Shown here: piece after piece, positions 8,952 through 17,344 of the stretch
How the letters are laid out: every line of letters starts with the position of its first letter
Numbering within the stretch: position 1 is the stretch's first letter
Assembly (NCBI GenBank): GCA_020633205.1
Contig: JACKEB010000010.1
Span: forward strand, 310,001-374,000
From: Polyangiaceae bacterium
Lineage (GTDB): Bacteria; Myxococcota_A; Polyangia; Polyangiales; Polyangiaceae
Reading direction: 5' to 3'
DNA length: 64,000 nt
Position numbers and translations under genes: made by a program
Notes under the pieces: generated by a model
Database searches by the model: none
Told to the model about the DNA's origin: nothing
The model's input: the letters and a program-made list of their open reading frames with translations, nothing else

Positions 8952-10015
8952 CGACCAGCGGACCCACGCGTTCGAGCCAGAGCCTCACGTGGCTGTTCTG
9001 GGCTGCGCTGGTGTTCGCGGCAGTCTTTGCTGCGTGTAGCACGCCTCCCCCCCCGCCCCGCTTTCCGCACGAAAAGCACTTGGAGGAGCTGCCCTGTGGC
9101 GGCCCGGGTCAACGCGCGTGCTTGAACTGCAACACCTGTCACACCGTCTCGGAGACCCGCCGCGACGATAAGTTGCCGGAGCCGGTGCTCTGCGAGACCT
9201 GCCACCAAAAAGACGCCCAGACGGCGGTGCAGGCGCTCAAGGCGATCCCCGAGCGGCCATACGGAGAGATCCTCTTCAACCACGACCAGCACCTCGCGCT
9301 GCCGAAGCTGAACGGCCAGTGTGTGGGCTGCCACTCTGGCATCGTGGAAGGTGCCAAGCGCAACATCCCCGCGATGAGCGAGTGCTTCAAGTGCCACGAG
9401 CACCAAGCGGAGTGGGACCGCGGCGAGTGCGTGCCGTGTCACGCGAAGTCGGATCTCAAGCGCATCACGCCTCAGAGCTTCTTGCGCCACGACGCGAGCT
9501 TCCTCAAGCACCACGGCGTGGAGGCGGTGCAACAAAAGCAGCTCTGCCAGAGCTGTCACGCGAAGCAAGACTGCGAAGGCTGCCACGACGCCTCTCAAGA
9601 CTTGAGCATCGAGCGGCGCCGGCCGGAGGCGCTTGGGTCACGCTTCGTGCATCGCGGGGACTTCATCAGTCGCCACGCCATCGAAGCGCAAGCCTCCCCG
9701 GCGAAGTGCCAGCGCTGCCACGAGCCCTCGACCTGTGACGCGTGTCACACGCGGCGCGGCGTCAGCGCCAACAGCCGTTCCTCGCGGAACCCGCATCCGC
9801 CGGAGTGGGTCGGCAACAGCGCCAGCATCAAGAGCCTGCATGGTAAGGCCGCGCGACGCGATCTCTTGAGCTGCGCGAGCTGCCACGAGCAAGGGCCTGC
9901 GACCAACTGCATCCGCTGCCACAAGGTCGGTGCCTACGGCGGCAATCCCCACCCCGGTGGCTGGCGTAGCAGCCGTGGCGAGACCACAGGAATGTGCGGG
10001 TACTGCCATGAGTGA
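8948..10015 (+). CDS. Twelve-heme cytochrome c lipoprotein
   Basis: The 355-residue protein starts at an ATGA overlap with the barrel gene. A signal peptide ends in lipobox VFAAC (Cys30), followed by a Pro-rich linker. Twelve CXXCH motifs follow (CNTCH, CETCH, CVGCH, CFKCH, CVPCH, CQSCH, CEGCH, CQRCH, CDACH, CASCH, CIRCH, CGYCH), the last at the extreme C-terminus. Many additional His residues could be distal ligands. In porin-cytochrome conduits the middle gene (omaB/mtrA) encodes the periplasm-facing electron carrier inserted in the barrel, which is the likely role here. The next gene overlaps its end by 8 bp. Confidence 0.85.
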   Translation: MTTSGPTRSSQSLTWLFWAALVFAAVFAACSTPPPPPRFPHEKHLEELPCGGPGQRACLNCNTCHTVSETRRDDKLPEPVLCETCHQKDAQTAVQALKAIPERPYGEILFNHDQHLALPKLNGQCVGCHSGIVEGAKRNIPAMSECFKCHEHQAEWDRGECVPCHAKSDLKRITPQSFLRHDASFLKHHGVEAVQQKQLCQSCHAKQDCEGCHDASQDLSIERRRPEALGSRFVHRGDFISRHAIEAQASPAKCQRCHEPSTCDACHTRRGVSANSRSSRNPHPPEWVGNSASIKSLHGKAARRDLLSCASCHEQGPATNCIRCHKVGAYGGNPHPGGWRSSRGETTGMCGYCHE

Positions 10016-11657
10016 GCGCCGCCAACGCCTGCTGTTGCTTGGCAGCCTGAGCGGCGCCTTGCTCCTCGGCTTGATGCCGAGCTGCCTGGAGCGCCATGAA
10101 GAGCGCGCCATCGACTCGGATGTCACGCGCTGTGCTTCTTGCCACGGGGATCCAACGCGTGGCGGCGACTACCTGCAGCGCTCAGCGCCCCCAATCAACC
10201 TGATCGGGACGACGGACGTCAGCTACCCCAGCGTTGGCGCGCATCAGTTTCACGTCTATGGCAGCGAGACCCATGGTCCCGTCGCCTGTAGCGAGTGCCA
10301 CGTCGTCCCAGAGCGGGTCGACGACCCGGGTCACGCCGACTCCGAAGGTCCCGCCGAAATCAGCTTCGGCACACTGGCGAGCTCCGACGACCACAATCCA
10401 GCCTGGAGCCCGAAGACGCGGCGCTGCAGCGACAGCTACTGCCACGGCCCGAAGTCGCCCTCCTGGACGCAGCCAAAGCCCTCGGATGAAGCTTGCGGCA
10501 CCTGTCACGGACTGCCCCCGGCGCCCCCTCACCCCCAATCCGAGCGCTGCTCCGCTTGTCATACGGGGATCGACGCTGACAACCATTTCCCCGAGGCAAG
10601 ACTTCACGTCAACGGCGAGGTCGAGTACCTGCTCGGCAAGTGCAACGCCTGCCACGGCAACGCGGACTCTCCCGCTCCGCCGGTGGACACCCACGGCAAC
10701 ACGGATCCCACATCGCCTGGCGTGGGCGCGCACGCGGTGCACCTCGCAGGCGGCAACGTGAGCCGCCCCGTGGAGTGTCAGGAGTGCCATCAAGTGCCTG
10801 ACACCTCGGATCTGACGCACCCCAACGGCCAGTCAGAGCTGGTTTTTTCGGGGGTGAGCCAAGCCAGCGCAGACGCTCCAAGCTACGACTCGGCGGCGCA
10901 GAGCTGCACGGTCTACTGCCACGCCCCGAGCGCCAGCGACCCCCACGCCTCTCCCAGCTGGACCGACGCCCAGGCGCTTGCCTGCACCAGCTGCCACGGC
11001 GCGCCGCCTCCAGCCCCACACCCGCAGATGACCGACTGCAACCGTTGCCACGCGGCAACAGTTGCAGCAGACAACGTGACCATCGTGGACCGCGCGCTTC
11101 ACGTCAACGGCAAGGTGGAAGTCGACTTCGACGGCAGCTGCAACGCCTGCCACGGCAGCACCAACGACGCCCCTCCCTTCGATTTGAGCGGCAACACGGC
11201 GACCAGCTTCCCCGGAGTGGGCGCTCACCAAGTGCACCTCGCTGGCAGCAGCAGCTTCCGCGCCGTGGCCTGCAGCGACTGCCACCAGGTCCCAACCGAG
11301 GTCACGACTCCAGGACACACCGACTCCGCGCTGCCAGCGGAGGTGGTGTTCTCCGGCGTGGGCGCGGCGTTCGGCGCAACTCCGACGTACTCCGGCAGCA
11401 GCTGTCAGGGCACCCCCTGCCACGGCGGTCGCTTCCCAGACGGGCATCGCTCGGGTGGCACGCAAACCGAGCCCGTCTGGACGCAGGTCGACGGCAGCCA
11501 AGTGGTCTGCGGCAGCTGTCATAGCTTGCCGCCGCCTCCGCCGCACCCCTACCCGACGGACTGCAGCCAGTGTCACAAGAACATCTCGAGTGACAACCAG
11601 AGCTTCATCCGCGGGGATCTGCACGCGGACGGCGTCGTGACCTTCGAGCTACCCTAG
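10008..11657 (+). CDS. OmcB-like multiheme lipoprotein with CX4CH repeats
   Basis: The 549-residue protein starts at ATG 10008, overlapping the previous gene by 8 bp, and has a lipoprotein-type leader ending at Cys26. It has twelve standard CXXCH sites plus three expanded ones: CSDSYCH, CTVYCH (CX3CH) and CQGTPCH. These lie in three tandem units of about 150-170 residues, each with GxGAHxxH, a CxxCHxVP segment, an expanded motif, W, CxxCHGxPPxPPHP and a CNACH. This matches the Geobacter CxxxxCH...CXXCH domain (TIGR01904) found in outer-surface cytochromes. It is probably the surface-exposed terminal reductase or relay of the conduit. Confidence 0.85.
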   Translation: MSERRQRLLLLGSLSGALLLGLMPSCLERHEERAIDSDVTRCASCHGDPTRGGDYLQRSAPPINLIGTTDVSYPSVGAHQFHVYGSETHGPVACSECHVVPERVDDPGHADSEGPAEISFGTLASSDDHNPAWSPKTRRCSDSYCHGPKSPSWTQPKPSDEACGTCHGLPPAPPHPQSERCSACHTGIDADNHFPEARLHVNGEVEYLLGKCNACHGNADSPAPPVDTHGNTDPTSPGVGAHAVHLAGGNVSRPVECQECHQVPDTSDLTHPNGQSELVFSGVSQASADAPSYDSAAQSCTVYCHAPSASDPHASPSWTDAQALACTSCHGAPPPAPHPQMTDCNRCHAATVAADNVTIVDRALHVNGKVEVDFDGSCNACHGSTNDAPPFDLSGNTATSFPGVGAHQVHLAGSSSFRAVACSDCHQVPTEVTTPGHTDSALPAEVVFSGVGAAFGATPTYSGSSCQGTPCHGGRFPDGHRSGGTQTEPVWTQVDGSQVVCGSCHSLPPPPPHPYPTDCSQCHKNISSDNQSFIRGDLHADGVVTFELP

Positions 11658-11726
11658 TCGCCCCGAGCTGCCCGAGTCGCCCGTTCTGGACGCCCGCGCC
11701 TGCGCAAGGTCAGGGAGCGTGGAGCA

Positions 11727-13619
11727 CTACTTGGTTGGGTTGAACAGGTGGCAGCTCGTGCAGGTCGGCGCGTCGGGGAAGTGATCTTCGCGCTTCTCGT
11801 GGCACTTCGTGCACGCCGCGCGGTCTAGCGCCTGCACCACAGCACCCGTCGAGGCGAGCATCTCACCGTGTCCAGTGTGGCAGTTGCTGCAGGTTTCATG
11901 TTGCTTCAGGCGATGCAGTCCGGGCAGCTGCTTCGGTTCGTGGCAGCTGGTGCAACCAGGCGGCGTGGTCACGCCGGATGGCCCATGGGGGCGGTGGCAG
12001 CTCGCGCAGTCGGCGCTGATCTTTCCGTGGGGCGTCTTCGCCGGCTCAGCGTGGCAGCTCGCGCAAGCCTTCGGGTTCTTGCCGCTGTGCGGCTCGTGGC
12101 AGTTGGCGCACGCCAGGTGACCCGCAGGTGCGGTGTTCTTCTCTTGGCGATGGCAATTGCCGCAAGTCTGCGGGACATCGCCACGTACCAGCTTGCCGCC
12201 GTGGGGCTCGTGGCAGCCCTGACACTCCTGATGTCCTTTCCGCACGGTTCCGCCCTGGGCTTCGTGGCAGCTCTTGCAATCGGCGCGCAGCGCCTTGGGC
12301 TGGTGGGGCAGCCCGCGATGGCAGCCTTGGCAGTTCTGGTGCCCCGCACCGGTGGCGCTCTTGGTTCCGCCGCTGGCGATGACAGACGCCAGCGTCACCT
12401 GTTGCGAGTGACAGCGCGTGCAGAGCGGCTTCTGGTCTAGCCCGGCCAGCACGAAGCGATGAGGCTGGTGGCAGCTCTTGCACTCCACGCGCTCGTGGAA
12501 GGCCTTGTCGCTCGCCGCCTTCTGGTGGCAGTCGCTACAGCTCCGCGCGAAGACCTGGGCGCTCTCTTTCGCTGGGTGCGGGTTGTGGCAGTTCACGCAC
12601 TGGCCGACGCCAGCTTTCACGGGATGGTTCGGGTGTACGTCCTGATGACACTTGGCGCAGGCCTTTGCAGGGCTCTCCCGTACGGCGTGGGGCGAGTGGC
12701 AGGCGGTGCACTCTTGGTGCGCCTTGATGCGCTTGCCGCCGAGCAGATTCATTTCCGCATGGCATGAACGACAGGACGTCGCGTCTTGCTTTTCGAAGGC
12801 GTGGGGCTGGTGGCAGCCAACGCACGCGCGGTGTCCCCCCTCGAAGAGCGCCGTCGCGGGAACGATGGGTTCCTGCTTCTGATGACATCCGGCGCAGGTG
12901 TCGAGGGCGTCTTTGGCGCGGGCGTGCTGGTGCTGGTGGCAAGTAGTGCACACCTGAACGACGCCCTGAGTGCCGAGCCCATGGCTCACCGGAGCCTGGG
13001 TGAGCTCCTGATGACACTCGCTGCAGGGTGTGACGTTTACCTTCTGGTCACCGTGAGGTCGATGACAGCTGAGGCAAGGCGCCGAGCTGTGCACCTCCAC
13101 CGCTGGCGTATCGCCCTGCGTTTCCGCGTGACAGCGAAAGCAGTCTTTGGGTCGGTACGAGCCGGCCTGGGTCAAGTCCGGCGGCGGCAGGTCCGGAGCC
13201 GACTCTCCGTTCGCTTCGGGCGCACCTTTCGAAGCCTCATGCAGGCGAAATACATGGCAGGTGGTGCAGTCCGCTTTGGCGGTGGCCCCGAAGCGTTCGT
13301 GCGCCTCGGCTTCGGCGTGCACGATCGTGGCTTGTTTCTCGTGGCAGGCGGCGCAGCGCTCGGGAGTGAAGCTCCCCATGCTGTCCTTGCCCATGGTGTG
13401 GCAGGCGGAGCACGCGATGTGTTGATCGACGACGTGGGTTTGATGGCCGGCTTGTGCTCGAGCCTGTTGCCACTGAGTCCCGATGTAGATCCCGTTTCCG
13501 AGCGGACCCGGCTCTGCTTCGTCGGAACAGCCGACGATCCACGCCACACACAGCGCGATCAGCAGCCACACGACGGGCAAGCCTCTCTTGGGGAGCGAAC
13601 GGGCCAACGCGCCCATCAT
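11727..13619 (-). CDS. 27-heme cytochrome c lipoprotein
   Basis: The 630-residue protein has a leader ending in lipobox WIVGC (Cys31) and 27 CXXCH motifs in about 600 residues, roughly one heme per 22 residues. Motifs alternate between long forms HxxCxxCHxPH and plain CxxCH, giving a pseudo-repeat of about 40-45 residues. This density predicts an extended nanowire-like heme chain anchored to a membrane. ATG 13619 (or 13616) is chosen because the leader begins there; an in-frame TTG at 13697 would add 26 non-signal residues. It lies between, and antiparallel to, the conduit genes and the NapC-like gene, and is divergent from the latter. Confidence 0.87.
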   Translation of the reverse strand: MMGALARSLPKRGLPVVWLLIALCVAWIVGCSDEAEPGPLGNGIYIGTQWQQARAQAGHQTHVVDQHIACSACHTMGKDSMGSFTPERCAACHEKQATIVHAEAEAHERFGATAKADCTTCHVFRLHEASKGAPEANGESAPDLPPPDLTQAGSYRPKDCFRCHAETQGDTPAVEVHSSAPCLSCHRPHGDQKVNVTPCSECHQELTQAPVSHGLGTQGVVQVCTTCHQHQHARAKDALDTCAGCHQKQEPIVPATALFEGGHRACVGCHQPHAFEKQDATSCRSCHAEMNLLGGKRIKAHQECTACHSPHAVRESPAKACAKCHQDVHPNHPVKAGVGQCVNCHNPHPAKESAQVFARSCSDCHQKAASDKAFHERVECKSCHQPHRFVLAGLDQKPLCTRCHSQQVTLASVIASGGTKSATGAGHQNCQGCHRGLPHQPKALRADCKSCHEAQGGTVRKGHQECQGCHEPHGGKLVRGDVPQTCGNCHRQEKNTAPAGHLACANCHEPHSGKNPKACASCHAEPAKTPHGKISADCASCHRPHGPSGVTTPPGCTSCHEPKQLPGLHRLKQHETCSNCHTGHGEMLASTGAVVQALDRAACTKCHEKREDHFPDAPTCTSCHLFNPTK

Positions 13620-13782
13620 ATAGCCTGAAGCGCGGGTCGCGCGCGCGATGGATCCGCGGAGGATCGACGGGTGGTGATCGACCACGGAAACACGCAACGC
13701 TTGCGCCGGCCCGCGAACACTGCGGGACTTCTCACCAACAACCCTCTAGCGAGACGCGCGTTGGCCCCCTATCCTGCCGGAC

Positions 13783-14535
13783 GTGGCCCATTCGTCGCCG
13801 CTCACCGCGCTGACCCTGGTGTGCGCACTGATCGCGGCATCCATCTGCCTTCACTACCTGGTGAAGCGGCCGCCGCTGATCCTGGCGACCAAGCTCCAGC
13901 TCTTGCTTGGTCTCGGCGTTTTTCCCTCCTTGGCGGCAGTGACCTCCACCGTCACCGGGATGGAAGCCACGACCCATCGTGAGTTCTGCGGCTCGTGTCA
14001 CGTGATGGGCGCGCACTACGCAAACGCAACGGATCCCAACGCTCAGTCGCTCGCGGCCCGGCACTCGCGTAACCCGTTCTTTGGCGATCGCAGCTGTTAC
14101 GTCTGTCATGCCGACTACGGCATGTACGGCTACGCGATGACCAAGGCGGGCGGGATGCGCCACGTCTACGAGTACTACCTCGGCGGCTACAAGGACATGA
14201 CCCTCGAGGAAGCAGAGAAAAAGATCCACCTGCGCAAGCCGTACGACAACACCAACTGTCGGCAGTGCCACACCACCACGGCGAGCGTGTGGCGCTCGGT
14301 TCCCGATCACGTCTCCCTGGCGAGTGAGCTCAAGACGAACCAGGTCAGCTGCACCAGCGCCGGCTGCCACGGCTACGCCCACCCGTTCACCAAAGCGTCG
14401 CAGGAAGGCAGCGGAGGGACGCAGACGGTCCCCTCCACGTCACTGAGCCCATCACCAGCGCCTTCAGGTGCGCCCTCTGCAGCAACTGCAAGCTCTGCAG
14501 CTGTCCCAGCTTCCAGCGCAGGAGGTGCGCCGTGA
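13783..14535 (+). CDS. NapC/NirT-type membrane-anchored quinol dehydrogenase cytochrome
   Basis: The 250-residue protein has an N-terminal membrane segment (LTLVCALIAASICLHYLV) plus a hydrophobic stretch before the heme domain. The first heme motif is CGSCHVM, the CxxCHxM signature of the NapC/NrfH/CymA family, which passes electrons from menaquinol or ubiquinol to periplasmic acceptors. CYVCH and CRQCH follow, then an expanded CTSAGCH, so four hemes are likely. A Pro/Ala/Ser-rich tail of about 45 residues ends the protein. It starts with GTG and is coupled to the next gene by a GTGA overlap. Likely entry point of electrons into the surface conduit. Confidence 0.85.
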   Translation: MAHSSPLTALTLVCALIAASICLHYLVKRPPLILATKLQLLLGLGVFPSLAAVTSTVTGMEATTHREFCGSCHVMGAHYANATDPNAQSLAARHSRNPFFGDRSCYVCHADYGMYGYAMTKAGGMRHVYEYYLGGYKDMTLEEAEKKIHLRKPYDNTNCRQCHTTTASVWRSVPDHVSLASELKTNQVSCTSAGCHGYAHPFTKASQEGSGGTQTVPSTSLSPSPAPSGAPSAATASSAAVPASSAGGAP

Positions 14536-14891
14536 GCCGGGTTGGCCACTGGCTGGTCCACCAGTCCGTAACGCACCTGCTGCGGATGGCCTGCGTCGCG
14601 GCGCTGATCGCCCTGAGCCTGATGTCCTACTCGGTCATCTCGCTGAAACCTTTGCCGGTGATCTTCGCGATGAGCGTGGGCCACGGCATCGGGATCTTCG
14701 CCTTCCTGTGTTACCTGCTCGCGGTGATCCTCGACACCCGACGGAGCGCCCCGCGGACGAGCGCTGCCCCCTCTCCCCCAAAAAAGAAGCCGAGCGAAGC
14801 AGCACGGGCGGACGCTGCAGAGGACGAGGACAGCGAGGAAGCGCACGCAGACTCAGAGGACGAAGACGGCGACGAGGCCAACCGTCACTGA
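14532..14891 (+). CDS. Small two-helix membrane protein with acidic tail, NapC partner
   Basis: The 119-residue protein has two predicted transmembrane helices (about 17-35 and 43-64). A short Lys/Pro segment follows, then a strongly acidic Glu/Asp tail (about 88-115). The GTG start overlaps the stop of the NapC-like gene, implying tight translational coupling and probable complex formation. No heme motif or recognised family is evident. It could be an assembly subunit or quinone-site partner of the tetraheme protein. Confidence 0.7.
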   Translation: MSRVGHWLVHQSVTHLLRMACVAALIALSLMSYSVISLKPLPVIFAMSVGHGIGIFAFLCYLLAVILDTRRSAPRTSAAPSPPKKKPSEAARADAAEDEDSEEAHADSEDEDGDEANRH

Positions 14892-15022
14892 GCTGTTCCG
14901 CACGGCGACAGCCTGAGCGACCGAAAAATCTTCCGCCCCTGGAACCCCCGCGCGTTCTTTTCGCGAATCGGGCCAAGTCGCAAAACCAGCAAAAGTTTCC
15001 GGCATTTTTGCGGGTGAGGAGC

Positions 15023-15052
15023 TTCGTCGTCGGCGACGCCGGCTGCTATAAA
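15023..15052 (+). promoter_or_regulatory. Possible extended -10 promoter for the collagen-cytochrome gene
   Basis: TGC-TATAAA at 15044-15052 is a good extended -10 in an otherwise GC-rich intergenic stretch. The best -35-like hexamer, TTCGTC at 15023, has an 18-bp spacer and is weak. The start codon lies 27 bp downstream of the -10. Confidence 0.35.
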
Positions 15053-15078
15053 CAGGCCGTTCGAAAGGGTTGCTGGCT

Positions 15079-16410
15079 ATGAAAAAAACGTCCCTCGTCC
15101 TGATATTGGCGGGTGCCTTTGGCGCCGCTGTGGCTTGTTCCGGAGATGATGGTGCCGATGGAAAGCAAGGTCCCCAAGGGGAACCTGGCGAACAAGGCGA
15201 TCCCGGGACCCAAGGCGATCCGGGTATCCCCGGGGAAGCGGGCGTACCGGGTGAAGCGGGAACGAACGGCGAAGCGGGCACCACGCCGGAAGGCGGACTC
15301 ACCGCCTCTTGCCTCGGCCCCTGCCACGGCTTCACGGGCATCGTGGAGCAGTGGAAGTCCAGCACCCACTACGCGACGTACATCGCGAACCTCGGTGGCG
15401 AAGAGGTCGAGACCTGGACCGGCGAGCGCGCGTGCGGCAACTGCCACGCGATCGACGCGATTGAGCAGCGCGTCGCCGGCAACGTGTTGGCTCCCGGCGG
15501 AAGCGCCCCAACCCACGCCGCCAACGGCCAGCTGAACTACCTCAAGGGTAGCGCGGTGACCGAGTCCAACTACGGCGGCCACGCAAGCGTCGCGGTCGTC
15601 CACTGCACGACCTGCCACGACTCGAGTCCGCAGAACGATCCTCACCGCACCGGCAAGCAAGTCTACGAAGCAGGCGACTTCCCGCTACGTGGACCGACGG
15701 GACCGACGGACCAGACGTACATCGAGAAGAGCTCCGCCGTGGGCGTGTCGGACGGCACCGAGGCCGGCACCTACAACAAGGGCAACGCCTGCATCTGGTG
15801 TCACAAGTCGCGCAAGGACGTGACCAACTACATCACCGCGAGCAACCGCTTCTCCGCCTACTGGGGTCCGCATGAAGGCCCGCAGTCGGACATCTACACT
15901 GGCAAGGGCGGCTATCAGTACAGCGGTCAGACGTACACCTCGTCGTCGCACCAGGCGTTCACCAACGGCTGCGTCGATTGCCACATGGCCCCCGTCGCAA
16001 CCAACGGCGATATCGGAGATCACTCCTTCCGGCCGCAGCTGTCCACGTGCCAGTCCGCAGGCTGCCACGTCGCTGCGACCAGCTTCGACGTAGCCGGCGG
16101 CCAGAGCGCGATGAAGGAAGGCATTCGTGAGCTGCGCACGGCCCTCAACGACAAGGGCTACCTGTCCCGTGAAGGCGTGGCCCCCCTCACCGCAGCTCAG
16201 CTGGCCGACAACTTCTTCATCGAAGACCAGCCAGCCAGCGTGAGCAACGTCCCCGCAGACGACGCCGGCGCCATGTACAACTACCTGCTCCTCGCCCGAG
16301 GCAGCGGCTACGGCGTCCACAACCCGGTCTACACCCGTCAGCTGATCTACGACTCCGTGTTCTCGCTGACGGGCGCCGCACCGGCGACCATCCCAACCCG
16401 CCCGCAGTGA
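15079..16410 (+). CDS. Lipoprotein with collagen-like stalk and multiheme cytochrome domain
   Basis: The 443-residue protein has a leader ending in a lipobox-like AVAC (Cys20). About 15 consecutive Gly-X-Y triplets follow (residues 22-66; for example GPQGEPGEQGDPG), a collagen-like segment rich in Pro, Glu and Asp. The remainder is a cytochrome domain with CLGPCH (CX3CH), CGNCH, CTTCH, CIWCH, CVDCH and CQSAGCH (CX4CH). The design suggests a heme head held off the membrane by a trimeric stalk. ATG 15079 is preferred over an in-frame TTG at 15070. It stands alone after a 187-bp gap and ends in a strong terminator. Confidence 0.83.
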   Translation: MKKTSLVLILAGAFGAAVACSGDDGADGKQGPQGEPGEQGDPGTQGDPGIPGEAGVPGEAGTNGEAGTTPEGGLTASCLGPCHGFTGIVEQWKSSTHYATYIANLGGEEVETWTGERACGNCHAIDAIEQRVAGNVLAPGGSAPTHAANGQLNYLKGSAVTESNYGGHASVAVVHCTTCHDSSPQNDPHRTGKQVYEAGDFPLRGPTGPTDQTYIEKSSAVGVSDGTEAGTYNKGNACIWCHKSRKDVTNYITASNRFSAYWGPHEGPQSDIYTGKGGYQYSGQTYTSSSHQAFTNGCVDCHMAPVATNGDIGDHSFRPQLSTCQSAGCHVAATSFDVAGGQSAMKEGIRELRTALNDKGYLSREGVAPLTAAQLADNFFIEDQPASVSNVPADDAGAMYNYLLLARGSGYGVHNPVYTRQLIYDSVFSLTGAAPATIPTRPQ

Positions 16411-16430
16411 TCTGAGCGCTGGTTGAAACA

Positions 16431-16461
16431 CGGGGCGTCCCTTGGGGCGCCCCGTTTTTTT
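16431..16461 (+). terminator. Rho-independent terminator
   Basis: CGGGGCGTCCC (16431-16441) pairs with GGGGCGCCCCG (16444-16454), with one G-T pair, followed by seven T residues (16455-16461). It lies 20 bp after the stop of the collagen-cytochrome gene and closes that transcript. Confidence 0.88.
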
Positions 16462-16546
16462 GTTGCCTCCCCCCGCGCCGCGCGTTGCCGCGCGGCACGC
16501 CCCCTCCCGGCGCCGGCGCTAACGCGCGCGGGCGGAGGGGGATGAG
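16462..16546. other. GC-rich intergenic inverted repeats
   Basis: Two stem-loops sit back to back. GCCGCGCG (16477-16484) pairs with CGCGCGGC (16489-16496), and CCCCCTCC (16500-16507) pairs with GGAGGGGG (16534-16541). The latter encloses CCCGGCGCCGG, which also occurs in inverse orientation at the very start of the window (CCGGCGCCGGGAGGGGG). This hints at a dispersed intergenic element, though two copies are thin evidence. Confidence 0.4.
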
Positions 16547-17221
16547 CTACAGCGCAAACCCCGCGCGCACGCCGAGCCAGTTGGCGTTCCAGAGTATCGA
16601 CTTGCAGGTGTCTTCTAGCTCCACGCGGCTGCCGTCGGCGTTCTCACGGTGGAAATCGTAGAAGCAGCCGGTGGACCACTGGTACTGCACCCCCAAGCGC
16701 ACACCAGAGACGGGCGCGAAGTCGTAGCCGATCCCGGCGCGCACGAAGTCGGCGCCGTTGGCGACCAAGCGATCGGGACCGCTCGACTCCTCGTGGCGGC
16801 GATAGCCCGCACCGAAGGTCACGATCAGCTCACCCACCGGAGTGAACACCACGTGCCAGCGCGCTTGCGCCCCGACTGAGAAACCATCGCGCTCTTTCTC
16901 AGAGCCGCCCGTCTCCGCAAACACGGATGGGTTCAGCCACTGCACGTAGCCCCCGAAGGACCAACGCTTGTGCGGACGAAACGCAGCATCGAGGCCATAG
17001 CCGGTGACAGGCCCTGCAAGGACTCGGTCGTCGAGCTCCAGCCCGACGATGGCGTTCCCCCCGAACTCGAAACCGTAGCCGTAGTCAGGTGGCCTGTCTT
17101 TATCGTGCGGAGCTTGCTCCTCCGGCGATCCGGTGGCCACGACGTTGGAGTTTGGCGCCGCCTGAGCGACACACGGAATGAATAAGCCCCCAATAAGTAA
17201 AGGAGCAGCACACAGCCGCAT
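16547..17221 (-). CDS. Outer-membrane beta-barrel protein
   Basis: The 224-residue product has a signal peptide (LLIGGLFIPCVAQA/AP), a short charged linker, and then alternating amphipathic strands such as RWSFGGYVQWLNP and GVRLGVQYQWS, ending VRAGFAL. This resembles an OmpA/OmpW-type eight-strand barrel. Two Cys (in STGCFYD and LEDTCKS) might form a loop disulfide. Function unknown. It faces the cytochrome cluster terminator and shows no operon link to its neighbours. Confidence 0.7.
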   Translation of the reverse strand: MRLCAAPLLIGGLFIPCVAQAAPNSNVVATGSPEEQAPHDKDRPPDYGYGFEFGGNAIVGLELDDRVLAGPVTGYGLDAAFRPHKRWSFGGYVQWLNPSVFAETGGSEKERDGFSVGAQARWHVVFTPVGELIVTFGAGYRRHEESSGPDRLVANGADFVRAGIGYDFAPVSGVRLGVQYQWSTGCFYDFHRENADGSRVELEDTCKSILWNANWLGVRAGFAL

Positions 17222-17344
17222 GGCTGAAAGCTAGCTCAACCAGAGCAGGCTCGCAGCTCTCTGTGCGGAGAGTTGTATGGGGTAGCTCGGGTGGCTGAGC
17301 GGCGTTCCTCACCCCCTGCCCCCGAGCAATCGGTCGTTCACGCT

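Noticed and set aside
11868..13628. Long plus-strand open frames opposite the 27-heme gene
   Set aside because: They mirror the high-GC codon structure of the cytochrome gene and encode no recognisable protein; the minus frame has 27 heme motifs.
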